From positions 1 through 64,000 of the forward strand of contig NZ_BEWG01000055.1 of the NCBI RefSeq assembly GCF_002723835.1: DNA of 64,000 nucleotides, read 5' to 3'. This stretch comes from Mycobacterium sp. shizuoka-1. GTDB taxonomy: Bacteria > Actinomycetota > Actinomycetes > Mycobacteriales > Mycobacteriaceae. The position numbers were made by a program, and so were the translations under genes. The notes under the pieces were generated by a model. The model worked only from the letters and a program-made list of their open reading frames with translations. It searched no databases and was not told the DNA's origin. Positions 17,969-27,054 of the stretch are shown here, piece after piece (the stretch's first letter is position 1; each line of letters begins with the position of its first letter).

Positions 17969-20059
17969 TCAGTTCTTCTCAAGGGCGGTCAGGAACGGGC
18001 TGGGTTCGCCATGCCAGGTCACGAGCAGTTCTTCCCGCGCCCTGGTGCACGCGACGAACAGCAGGCAGCGCTCGCGTTCTAGGTCTTGTTCGTGGGTGTG
18101 CCTGTCCTCATCGATAGGAGTCAGGGCCTTTGCCTCCGGAACGTGTTTTGCGCTGACGCCCGCTACCGTGATGCAGCGGAACTCCAGCCCCTTCATGCGG
18201 TGCATAGTGCCGACGCGTACCGACTCGTCGTTATCCGCTGCCTTGGCGAGGTCGACCGATCGAACGCGCGACGTCTTGAGTGCCTGTTGAATTTTCGCGG
18301 TGAGCCACTTGGCGCGAACAGCGACGCCAATCTCAGACGGCGCAACGCCTGCGGCAATCCATTTCTTGATGGTGTCGGCGATTGCCTGCGCCTCAGCTTC
18401 GGCGTTCGCAAAACTCTGCAACGTGGGGGGCCGTCCGTGGACGTGGGACCTGCAGCCGGCGATGGAGTCCAGGCCGCCCTCCATGTCGTCGATGGCTTGC
18501 CCACGCAGCAAGCCAAGACTCCAGGCGAGGATCTCGGCGGTGGTGCGGTAGTTGATGCTGAGCCGTGACGAACGACCGGCGATGTTGATCCCGACTTCGC
18601 GCAGGCTGACCCGGTTGTCGTAGATGCGTTGATGGGTGTCGCCTGCGATGAAAATGTCATCTGGCGCTTCGGCAACGGCGGCTCGCAGCAGACGCCATTG
18701 GTCGGGGCTGAGGTCTTGTGCTTCGTCGATGATGATGTGTCGGAAAGGCTTCTCGGAGGAATGCTCTAGCAGGTGAGTGGCCTCGCGCCGGATGGTCTCG
18801 TGCGTCCAGAAACCCCGGGTGGCAAGAGCGCGTTCGAACTCGTTGACGGCTTGCCAAACCTGGGCTCGTTGCGTGGAACCCAGGGCTCGGCCGCGGCCCG
18901 TTCGCTTCGCTGCGAGATACGCGTCGGCCGAGCTGATCCGGCGTGCCAGCACTACTTGTCGCCATTCTTCGGACAGGAATGCTGGAGTGAAAGCTAAGCC
19001 AAGCTGATGGATCAGTTCGGCCCACAACGCCTTTTCGTCGTCATGTCCTAGCAATAGGGGTGCGCCGTGGGCCTTACGGAAGACGCGGTGGGCAATCCGA
19101 TCAACGTGCGACACCTCGATGCGGCTCTGAACATCGTCCTCGACGAGCATGTCGAGCCCGGACTGTAACGTCTCAGACAACGTGGAGGTGAACGTGGTGA
19201 CGAGGACCTTGCCGTCATTGCGCTTAGCGAGCATGCTCGCCCGGTGTAGCGCGACGACAGTCTTGCCGGTGCCGGGGCCGCCGGTGACGCGGGCGGGTCC
19301 CTTGTAGGTGGCGTTGACGACAGTGCGCTGGGTTGGGTGGAGGTACACCCGCCACGTGGCGAACGGGTACGCGAAGACGTCCATCAGCTCGTCGGGTCCG
19401 TCGACGAGGACGACGCGGTCATTGCTTCGGAGGATTGCGGCGTCGATGTCTTCGGTGTCGACGGGCTCGTTCAGAATTTGCGTGCCAAGATCGGCCCACA
19501 CTTCATCAGGAGTGAATCCGGCGGCAAGCCCGAACAGCACATCCCACTGTGTTTCGGGGAGAAAGGATTTCGCAGCGTCGAGCTGGACAGGGTCGGTGAC
19601 GGTGCGCGCGAACGCGAGGACCTTCTCGTCGATGCCGAGCTTCGTCAGCTCACCATCCTTGATGTTGGCGAAGATCGGTGCGCCGGCAGACTTGGCGGCG
19701 TGAGCCATTTCGGGGATTTGGCGTTCGAGTTCGGCTTCGTCACGGATTTCTATGCCGCCGGTCGCGGAGTTGACAGACACATTGCTCCGTTGAGCCCAGG
19801 CGTATGCGTCATCGTGGTGTAAAACCTTCAGCAGGGTGTAGACGTCTCCCGTAACGGGCGCTAACACGATGCCGCGCCAGGCTTGGTCGATGCGGATGGA
19901 TCGGAACCGCGGGTTGCGCGCGTTGGCGATTTTCTCCAGGTGCAACCCCGTGTGGGTGGCAGCGTCGAACTCGTCGAAGACCTCGGTAACCCGTTTAACG
20001 ACAGGCTTTTCCATCTTGGCGAGGTCGGCGATGAAGCCCTTATCGATGGCGAGTGGCAT
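17969..20059 (-). CDS. UvrD/Rep-type helicase with RelE/ParE-like N-terminus (696 aa)
   Basis: The superfamily 1 helicase core shows Walker A GGPGTGKT at 260-267, DEAQD at 445-449, the VGTMHRMKGLEF motif and a C-terminal CLLFVACTRAREEL. The first 95 residues resemble the RelE/ParE toxin fold: a helical pair, GLHLEKIANA, RSIRIDQAWRGIV, then the YTLLKVLHHDDAYAWA ending. This fused module is known from some actinobacterial UvrD-like proteins, where its role is unclear. It could bind nucleic acid or ribosomes rather than act as a toxin (inference). The ATG at 20059 has GGAAG just upstream and lies 18 bases after the methyltransferase stop. No separate antitoxin gene is adjacent. Confidence 0.88.
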   Translation of the reverse strand: MPLAIDKGFIADLAKMEKPVVKRVTEVFDEFDAATHTGLHLEKIANARNPRFRSIRIDQAWRGIVLAPVTGDVYTLLKVLHHDDAYAWAQRSNVSVNSATGGIEIRDEAELERQIPEMAHAAKSAGAPIFANIKDGELTKLGIDEKVLAFARTVTDPVQLDAAKSFLPETQWDVLFGLAAGFTPDEVWADLGTQILNEPVDTEDIDAAILRSNDRVVLVDGPDELMDVFAYPFATWRVYLHPTQRTVVNATYKGPARVTGGPGTGKTVVALHRASMLAKRNDGKVLVTTFTSTLSETLQSGLDMLVEDDVQSRIEVSHVDRIAHRVFRKAHGAPLLLGHDDEKALWAELIHQLGLAFTPAFLSEEWRQVVLARRISSADAYLAAKRTGRGRALGSTQRAQVWQAVNEFERALATRGFWTHETIRREATHLLEHSSEKPFRHIIIDEAQDLSPDQWRLLRAAVAEAPDDIFIAGDTHQRIYDNRVSLREVGINIAGRSSRLSINYRTTAEILAWSLGLLRGQAIDDMEGGLDSIAGCRSHVHGRPPTLQSFANAEAEAQAIADTIKKWIAAGVAPSEIGVAVRAKWLTAKIQQALKTSRVRSVDLAKAADNDESVRVGTMHRMKGLEFRCITVAGVSAKHVPEAKALTPIDEDRHTHEQDLERERCLLFVACTRAREELLVTWHGEPSPFLTALEKN

Positions 20060-20077
20060 TGTTCTTCCGTTGCTTGA

Positions 20078-23000
20078 CTATTCGGGGTGACGGGGTCCGT
20101 GTCCGGCGGGTGGGTCGGCTAGCGGCTTCCAGCCCCTCCCGCCATTGGCGATGGCATCGGCCATGCGCTCATAGGCTGTCAGGACCAGGCGCTTGGTGCG
20201 GTACTCGCCTAAGTCCCGTTCCTCGTGCTTGCGGACAACGAAGAAAGAGTCGAGTACGTGATCGGCTTCGGCACGATCAATGCCGTAGATATGGAGGAAG
20301 CCGGCGTCGAGGTCGGCGCGGAGCAGAGCGCGGCGCTCGGGTTCCCATACGAAAGGTGGCCCCTCGTCGCCGAGGTCCATGGCGTAGGACATCATTCGCG
20401 TGGAGGTGTACGACAATTCGACGACGTACGGCCTGAGCCATTTTGCGAGGTCCTCAAGGTTGTGCCAGGGCGTAGGCCTTGCGAACTGTTCGGGAACGGG
20501 ACAGGCAAGTTGCCTGACGATGAAGTACGACATCGAAGCACTGCTTAGCTTCTGGCGGGACACGTAGTCGAAAGCCATGCTGGACCACGTCGCATGAAGG
20601 AAAAGAGCTAATGCGGGGTCGTCCGGCGTGGCTAGTAAGAACTTGTGGCCCACCGCTGACGCCGGCAACACGGACGGCATAAAGGTCCGCTCGTCGGATG
20701 ACCGTGCAATATCGCGCCAGCCCAGCAGCCACTTCCGGTCCCAGCGTTCGGCCAGCCGTGCGTCGAACTCCTTGCGGTCCACCCAATATCTAGCCAGTGG
20801 TTCCAGCTCGGGATCGCGGTGCTGGTCGTCGGTCAACCGCGGCAAAGTACCCTTGTTCAATTGAGCCTGGGTTGCGTTTTTATACGTAGCGAATCGGTGA
20901 TCGAAATGGCTGAGCATCTTTGCTTCGTACAGCGGCACATACTCCTTGTTTCTGAGGGTAAATGACCAGCCGTTGAAGCGGCCGTCTGTGAGATCCTCAG
21001 CAGTTTTGAACAGGCCGGAGTCGTTGGACATATCGAATAACCGCTCGAACGATAGCCCCCAAGGATTGCCGTCGAGCTTGTCGTCACGGATAAGCACTGG
21101 GTGGCGGGCGTAGATACCTAGCGTGATGTCAGCGTCTTTGCGGCTTCGGAACATAGGGAGGGTGCCGGTATTTGGGTTCAGAGCGAGGACTTCCTCGGAA
21201 GTCAACTCGAACCGCTTCTCTGCGATATCCGAGATGCGACGGGCCAGAAAAGCAAATTTCGCGCGTCGCGAAGTGCGGTTGAATCCGGTCATTGTCGTCA
21301 CAGCAAAGCGAACTCGATTTGTGATGGCAGGAAAGATTTTTGGAGCTTCGTTCTCGAAGTCATAGAACGCATACAGTCGCTGATTACTAAGTGTGTCGGC
21401 GAAGAACGGTGAGGTCGTCTTGTCGGTAGCGAGGCCAGTGGGGGTGATGATGCCTGCGGCGCCATCTGGATTGATGACGGTCCGCATGGTCTCGGCGAAC
21501 ACGCTGTAGGTGTTCACATCGCCTTGGCCGGTGAACGGGTAGCGGCCGGACTTCAGCAGCAGGTGCGCGGTACCGTCCGACTGACGCAGCGCCTCGAGGT
21601 AGGTCTGATGGAAATCCGGGTCGGTGTCGACGAGTTTGTCGATCATCTTCTTTCGGATGGCGGCGGTGGCTGCACCTTCTATGTCGGATCGCCCGGCGTT
21701 GCCGAAGAACTCTTTGTCCTGGATCTTCACCCGCTCCCAAGGAGGGTTACCGACGACGCAGGAGAACCCGCCCGTCCAACCGGTGCCTGCATCGGCGCTT
21801 CCGTCGTCGGGCACGGTGAAGATGCCGGGAAACTCCAAGTGCCAGTGGAAGAATCGATACTGTCGAGCGAGCACGTTGATCTGTGCGATCAGAGTGTCGG
21901 GTACCGATTCGGGCGTCTCGGAGAGCGTACGGATGGTCGCGTGGGTGATGCCCTGCCCGGATGTAGTGGCCCCGGTCTTGGGTTGCACGAAGGCCGCGCA
22001 CCACGCATCGGCGACGAGTTTGGCAGCCACCAGATCTGGGTCGGTTTCCAGCCGGCGCCAGGCGTCCGCGCGGGCTCGGAGGGCTGCTACCGAGGCCACG
22101 GTACCGGTGTCGGCTTCGCGGGCTGCTTTGGTGAATTGGCTGGTTTCGACGTTCAGGGTCTCGGCGCCGAAACTGAGCGTCAGTTGGTTGTCGTCAGCCT
22201 GGCGTTCTTTCTTGTTGCGAGCCTTGAGCTTGGACGTCCACTCTTTGTCGTCCTCACCCAACGGAACGAATGCTGTATCGGGGATGTTGTGCCGCAACAA
22301 TTCCGGTGTCGTTCCTAGCAGGGCGTTGCCGACGCGGAAGTGCGCATCGAGGAACGGGAATGGTCGGTCGGCGTCGAAGGCTTCCAACCACAGTGCGACC
22401 TTGGTGATCTCGATCGCCAAGTCGTTGAGGTCCACTCCATAGACGCACCGCTCGATGACATCGGCGGTAGCCGACCGCAGCGCGGCAGGGGTGGGTTCGG
22501 TTTCCCCGGTGCGCACGGTTGCCAGCGCGGAGGCGATCCGTCGAGCCGCTGCGACAACAAAATGCCCACTGCCGCAGGCCGGATCGACCACAGTAAGCGC
22601 GAGGAGCGCCTGTTCCGGCTCTGCCTCTCGGATAGCCTCATCGATCAGTGGATCAAGCGCCTCGTCGAGGACAAGCGCGATCAGATCAGATGGGGTGTAG
22701 TAGGAGCCAGACTTCTTTCTGTCGTTGCCGGTTGTCACATCGAGTGTGAAGGCCCGTTCATCGGTATGGTAGCGGGGCGTATAGGCCAGCAGGCCCTCGT
22801 ACATGCCGCCGAGTTCTTCGCTGTCGAGGTTACGGTAGTCGACAGGGCGCGGCAGGCCGGTGACAGGGTCGTCGATCTGTGCCAGCGCCCGTACCGCGGC
22901 GAGCAGCGCGCGATTGGGCAGCTTGGCGCCCTCGAGAATGCTCAGTGCCTCCCGCGAGAACAGGCTGGCCCCAAGGCCACTCAACCCGAGATCGGGCAGG

Positions 23001-24184
23001 CCGTCACCGGCGATCGCGTCGGTGACGATCTGGTGCGCCTCCCATAAATCGGTGTGCCATCCGCCAATCGGCTCCGCCGCCAGTCGGCGTAAGCGTGCCG
23101 TTGAGAAGTACTCCGCATACAGGGTGCGAGCACTTTCGGGGATATCAGAGCGGTGCAGCAGATCGCGGTCCTCGACCACGAACAGCACGATTAGCCGATA
23201 GGCGATGCGTAGCAGTGCACGCTGCAGATCGCGGTCGGCGTCGGCGGCCCCGGCCAGGGTCTCGCGTAGTGCGGCGTTGGCAGGGTGTGCGACGAAGCCG
23301 GTGCCGAGTTCCTGCAGCGCGGCGGCGATGCCATGCTGCAGATTCAGCAGAGCGCGCGCGCCGTCGTCGATGGCGGTGGTGCGCCAGCGTTCTAACCAGC
23401 AGTTGTCCAGTTTGGGTCCGGCCTGCTCGACCCCGGCATCCTCACCGGAATCCTCGCTTTCGGTAACGGCTTTGGCCGCTTTGTCGTCCAGGCGTGGCGC
23501 GAAGCGGCTGGCGTGGACGGTGAGGAACAGGATGCGAAAATCCGCGTAGAGCTGGTCGGTGAAGATTGCATCGAGGTCGAACTCGACGAAGGACTGCCGG
23601 GTGAGGCTCGAGGCATCACGCAGCAGCCGCAGCAGCTTGCCGTTCGACACAATGGCCCACAGGGCACGGTCTTCCCGGTTGAGGTAGTCCTGAACCATGG
23701 CTTGCGGCGCCCGTGCAGTCACCCCTGCGGTCTTGGTGTCCAGGTCGATTCCGGCGCCGACGAGGTGCAGCGGCGCCCACGCCGTGGCATTCGACGCCTC
23801 AGGCCAGGCGACCCGATGCGAAATGGGGAAGTGCGGTGCCTCCGTCTCGCCAAGCCCAGGAGGTACCGCCAACCCACTGCTGACGAGATCGGGTCGGCCC
23901 CAACCGAGTTCGTACAGCAGCGGCAGCAGCCATTTGTCCCGGGTGAGTTTCGTGGCGGCATCACCGTCGGGTAGCCGATCCAGCGCTGCGAGCCAGGCGC
24001 GGTGCGCGGCGAGCATGGCCTCCCAAGCGCGGGCGATGGCGCCATTGACCGCCATGCCCGGAGACAACTCGTAGGCCTCGGCGGTTTGGCCGGGCATCCG
24101 CAATTCGTTCGCCCGCGGGATGGCCTCGGCGGGCAGTGCGGTGCCGACGGTGCGAACGGCCTTGAAGAGGTTTAGCGCGGTCAT
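20078..24184 (-). CDS. Eco57I/DrmMI-like adenine-specific DNA methyltransferase (1368 aa)
   Basis: Class I SAM-dependent methyltransferase motifs are clear: SAM-binding DPACGSGHF from 534 and the catalytic NPPW at 813-816, typical of N6-adenine methylation in Eco57I/PglX-type enzymes. The N-terminal 500 residues and the C-terminal 500 residues probably form helical and target-recognition regions; no nuclease motif is visible. The size and layout match the large adenine methyltransferases of DISARM class 1 (DrmMI), BREX (PglX) and type IIL/IIG enzymes. The ATG overlaps the stop of the SNF2 gene by ATGA. It is the only methyltransferase in the island, so it is the natural candidate for self-marking of host DNA. 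Confidence 0.88.
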   Translation of the reverse strand: MTALNLFKAVRTVGTALPAEAIPRANELRMPGQTAEAYELSPGMAVNGAIARAWEAMLAAHRAWLAALDRLPDGDAATKLTRDKWLLPLLYELGWGRPDLVSSGLAVPPGLGETEAPHFPISHRVAWPEASNATAWAPLHLVGAGIDLDTKTAGVTARAPQAMVQDYLNREDRALWAIVSNGKLLRLLRDASSLTRQSFVEFDLDAIFTDQLYADFRILFLTVHASRFAPRLDDKAAKAVTESEDSGEDAGVEQAGPKLDNCWLERWRTTAIDDGARALLNLQHGIAAALQELGTGFVAHPANAALRETLAGAADADRDLQRALLRIAYRLIVLFVVEDRDLLHRSDIPESARTLYAEYFSTARLRRLAAEPIGGWHTDLWEAHQIVTDAIAGDGLPDLGLSGLGASLFSREALSILEGAKLPNRALLAAVRALAQIDDPVTGLPRPVDYRNLDSEELGGMYEGLLAYTPRYHTDERAFTLDVTTGNDRKKSGSYYTPSDLIALVLDEALDPLIDEAIREAEPEQALLALTVVDPACGSGHFVVAAARRIASALATVRTGETEPTPAALRSATADVIERCVYGVDLNDLAIEITKVALWLEAFDADRPFPFLDAHFRVGNALLGTTPELLRHNIPDTAFVPLGEDDKEWTSKLKARNKKERQADDNQLTLSFGAETLNVETSQFTKAAREADTGTVASVAALRARADAWRRLETDPDLVAAKLVADAWCAAFVQPKTGATTSGQGITHATIRTLSETPESVPDTLIAQINVLARQYRFFHWHLEFPGIFTVPDDGSADAGTGWTGGFSCVVGNPPWERVKIQDKEFFGNAGRSDIEGAATAAIRKKMIDKLVDTDPDFHQTYLEALRQSDGTAHLLLKSGRYPFTGQGDVNTYSVFAETMRTVINPDGAAGIITPTGLATDKTTSPFFADTLSNQRLYAFYDFENEAPKIFPAITNRVRFAVTTMTGFNRTSRRAKFAFLARRISDIAEKRFELTSEEVLALNPNTGTLPMFRSRKDADITLGIYARHPVLIRDDKLDGNPWGLSFERLFDMSNDSGLFKTAEDLTDGRFNGWSFTLRNKEYVPLYEAKMLSHFDHRFATYKNATQAQLNKGTLPRLTDDQHRDPELEPLARYWVDRKEFDARLAERWDRKWLLGWRDIARSSDERTFMPSVLPASAVGHKFLLATPDDPALALFLHATWSSMAFDYVSRQKLSSASMSYFIVRQLACPVPEQFARPTPWHNLEDLAKWLRPYVVELSYTSTRMMSYAMDLGDEGPPFVWEPERRALLRADLDAGFLHIYGIDRAEADHVLDSFFVVRKHEERDLGEYRTKRLVLTAYERMADAIANGGRGWKPLADPPAGHGPRHPE

Positions 24185-27054
24185 CGGGCACCCGCTTCGG
24201 GCAGGAACACGTAGACGCCGAGGACGTCGGCGGGCGGCAGGAATTTCACCGCGGGTGTGCGGCCGCCAGCTTTGGATGCGCTTCGTACCGCCTGATGCTC
24301 GGATACGAGGTCTTTCGCCGCATGTTCACCGGTCTCGGTGAGGTGCTTGCCGAGCGCGGGTAGACGGCCGAGCGCGCGGCCCAGTTGCATTCGGGCTAAA
24401 GCATCGTCGACGTTGCCCGAGGGCTTCACTGTCAGCAGCGCGTCGACGTCGGCCTGCGGCAACCACTGCAGGTCGTCACCCGTCGCAGTGAAGGCGACGA
24501 ATTTCGCTTCCTCGGCGACCTGAGTGACGGTCGTGGCCGAGCCGGGGATACGGATCTCCAGCCGGTGCCGCACCATGAGCAACGTCGTCACCTTGCTCAC
24601 TCCGTGAGTGCGCATGACGCCGGCTCGGCGGGCCGGCCGGGCCGCGGAGTCGAGCCGGGAATCGAGTGCGGCGTCGAGGACGTACCGTGACAGCGCGTCG
24701 ACCGTGGCGTCGGTGCGGGTGAGCACGCTATGCCCCATCGGAACCGGGAGCGAGCGGTGGAAGTGCAGCCGCCCGCCCTTGGTTGGTGGGAGCTGGTCGC
24801 GCACCGCGGCGGGAAGTGTGTCCACGATCGCGGTGAATCCATCGTCGTTGTCACTAATCGAAGCGCCCATCAGGGATAGTGCTGCCCGGGTGAAGGTTTC
24901 GACATCGGCAGGGCCGCCGAGGGCGCGGCGGACTTCGGTGAGCGCGTGTTCGACGGTGTCGGGTTTGAGGCCGGCCTGCCGGAACCTGGAACGCGACGCC
25001 TTCTCCCGTTCGGCAGCGTTGGTCCATTCGACGTCGACCTGTTCGGCCAGCGACTTGGAGGTGGCGTCGGCGAAGTCGAAGGTGAGCTGCTCGGCATCCT
25101 TGCCCCGGAGCAGCAGTGACTCCCAGATGGCTTTCATCACGGTGGTGGAATCGACGGGGATCGGCACCGAGACGCCGATGCTGCGTTTGATGTTCTCGTG
25201 GCGTCGGATGAGGACCTGCAGCACGATGCCGTCGATGCCGTTGTCCTCGCCGTAGTAGGTCACGGTGCGCACGGTCGGGGCTTGCTGCCCGAACCGGTCG
25301 ACGCGTCCTTCGCGTTGCTCGTGCCGGGTGGGGTTCCAGGCGAGGTCGTAGTGGACGACCGCGGTGAAGCCGTCTTGCAGGTTGATGCCCTCGGAGAGAC
25401 AGTCGGTTGCAATGAGCAGACGGGGGCCGTCGTGGGCACTGAGGGTGTTCACGCGGGTTTCGCGTTCCTCCGGCGGGAGAGTTCCGGTTACCGCGTCGAT
25501 CCTGAGGTCTTTGACCTTCGACAGAGCCGAACCTAGGTGCTCGGCGAGATAGTCGGCGGTAGGGATATAGCGGCAAAACACGATGGGGTGATAGCCCTGC
25601 TCGATGAGCTCCTTAAGGAGCGGGATGAGACGCTTCAGCTTGGCGTCCGAGCGAGGACCTTTCAAAGCCGCCGCTGCTGCGGCCAATTCGCGCAGCCGCT
25701 TTCGTGATTTGGTGTCGGGCTCATCGGAGCTGCCGGTGTCTGCGCCGACGGCGACGTCCTGGGCTTCCAATGTGTCGTCCAAATCGGTGTCGAGCACGCG
25801 AGGTTCGGCATAGGCGTCGACGTCTGCTTCATCTTCGTCAGTGGTGTCGGCCACTGCTGAACGATTGAGAAGCGTTTGTTCCGCCGCAGCTGGGCTGGAG
25901 GCCAGGCAGCGAAGCAATGCTATTGCCGACCACCACCGGACGCGCTGCCGCACCGCGGTGAGCTTCGGGTCAGTGACTTGCTCTCGCACGTACTCCATGA
26001 CGTTGTCGAAAAGCTGTCGGTATCCGGGGGTGAGTTTGTATGCCGTCTCGGTGGTTTCGCGATCGGGGAAAGGAGTGTCCTCGTCGAGGTATTCGCGGAT
26101 GTCCGCGCGTTGGCGCTGGACCATGAACTTCGCGAGCAGTTTGCGGTCCTCTTCGCGGTCACGCCCCGACAGGTCGGCTGGCAGGTCGCCCAGGCGGTTG
26201 TCGAGCAGACCGATCAGTGACTGCCACGCGGTGTCGTCGCCGCTGTGCGGGGTGGCGGTCAGCAGTAGGAGGTGGCGGCTGGGATCGTCGGCAAGCTTGC
26301 GTAGCAGTGCATACCTCAGATGAGCTTGCGACGACTTGCCCACGCCCGCGGGCGCCACACAAGTGTGCGCCTCGTCGACGATCACCAATTCGGGGCAGTG
26401 CAAGGCGAACTCGTCGCGGCGCGACTTCTGCTTGATGAAATCGGTGGAGATCACCAGATATCGATGATGCTGGTAGACGTTGGAGCCGAACGGAACACTC
26501 CGCATCAGACGGTTGACGGTGGACGGCAGGAGCAGCTGCGCGTCGATTCCGAACTTGTGCCGCAGCTCGCTTTGCCATTGTGGCGCGAGCTGGGGCGAAC
26601 ACAAGACGGCCAGGCGCTGAGCCTCGCCGGTTGCGAGTAGCTCCGCGGCGATCAGGCCGGCTTCGACCGTCTTTCCGACGCCGACGCCGTCGGCGATCAG
26701 CAGCCGGGTGACTTCCTGGTTGGCTGCCATCATCAGCGGAACAAGTTGGTAGTTGCGCGGTGTGACGGCTAGCCGTGCGAATGAGCGGAATGGGCCGCCG
26801 CTGGCACGGAACGACAGCCTTAGAGCGTCACGCAGCAAGCGGGCTCGACTTGCGTCACCACGGTCGTCGACGGTCGGGGGTTCGAAGGTGGCTGCCGAGA
26901 AGTTGTCGATCTCGGGTAGGAGCACCGTGGTCTCGTGCTCGTGGCCACCCAGCGGGCGGACGAGGAGCGTGCCGTCAGGGGAGCCAGGTAGCACCAGCCA
27001 GTCTCGGCCGCGGGCGTTGACTAAGCTGCCTGCGGGATAGTCGATGGTTGTCAT
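24181..27054 (-). CDS. SNF2-family helicase, DrmD-like (957 aa)
   Basis: The SNF2 core lies near the N-terminus: GVGVGKT at 123-129, DEAH at 227-230, LLTATPHSGDD, LLIATDCLSEGINLQ and HEQREGRVDRFGQ. It resembles the DISARM DrmD helicase in length and in having the core followed by a long helical C-terminal half. Start and stop overlap both neighbours as ATGA, giving a tightly coupled triplet helicase-DUF1998, SNF2, methyltransferase. That gene content is the DISARM class 1 signature. The expected role is translocation on DNA with the partner proteins to block incoming phage DNA (family knowledge, not shown here). Confidence 0.87.
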   Translation of the reverse strand: MTTIDYPAGSLVNARGRDWLVLPGSPDGTLLVRPLGGHEHETTVLLPEIDNFSAATFEPPTVDDRGDASRARLLRDALRLSFRASGGPFRSFARLAVTPRNYQLVPLMMAANQEVTRLLIADGVGVGKTVEAGLIAAELLATGEAQRLAVLCSPQLAPQWQSELRHKFGIDAQLLLPSTVNRLMRSVPFGSNVYQHHRYLVISTDFIKQKSRRDEFALHCPELVIVDEAHTCVAPAGVGKSSQAHLRYALLRKLADDPSRHLLLLTATPHSGDDTAWQSLIGLLDNRLGDLPADLSGRDREEDRKLLAKFMVQRQRADIREYLDEDTPFPDRETTETAYKLTPGYRQLFDNVMEYVREQVTDPKLTAVRQRVRWWSAIALLRCLASSPAAAEQTLLNRSAVADTTDEDEADVDAYAEPRVLDTDLDDTLEAQDVAVGADTGSSDEPDTKSRKRLRELAAAAAALKGPRSDAKLKRLIPLLKELIEQGYHPIVFCRYIPTADYLAEHLGSALSKVKDLRIDAVTGTLPPEERETRVNTLSAHDGPRLLIATDCLSEGINLQDGFTAVVHYDLAWNPTRHEQREGRVDRFGQQAPTVRTVTYYGEDNGIDGIVLQVLIRRHENIKRSIGVSVPIPVDSTTVMKAIWESLLLRGKDAEQLTFDFADATSKSLAEQVDVEWTNAAEREKASRSRFRQAGLKPDTVEHALTEVRRALGGPADVETFTRAALSLMGASISDNDDGFTAIVDTLPAAVRDQLPPTKGGRLHFHRSLPVPMGHSVLTRTDATVDALSRYVLDAALDSRLDSAARPARRAGVMRTHGVSKVTTLLMVRHRLEIRIPGSATTVTQVAEEAKFVAFTATGDDLQWLPQADVDALLTVKPSGNVDDALARMQLGRALGRLPALGKHLTETGEHAAKDLVSEHQAVRSASKAGGRTPAVKFLPPADVLGVYVFLPEAGAR

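Noticed and set aside
21524..22442. Plus-strand open frames inside the methyltransferase gene
   Set aside because: They lie opposite a frame with intact SAM motifs; composition effect in GC-rich DNA.
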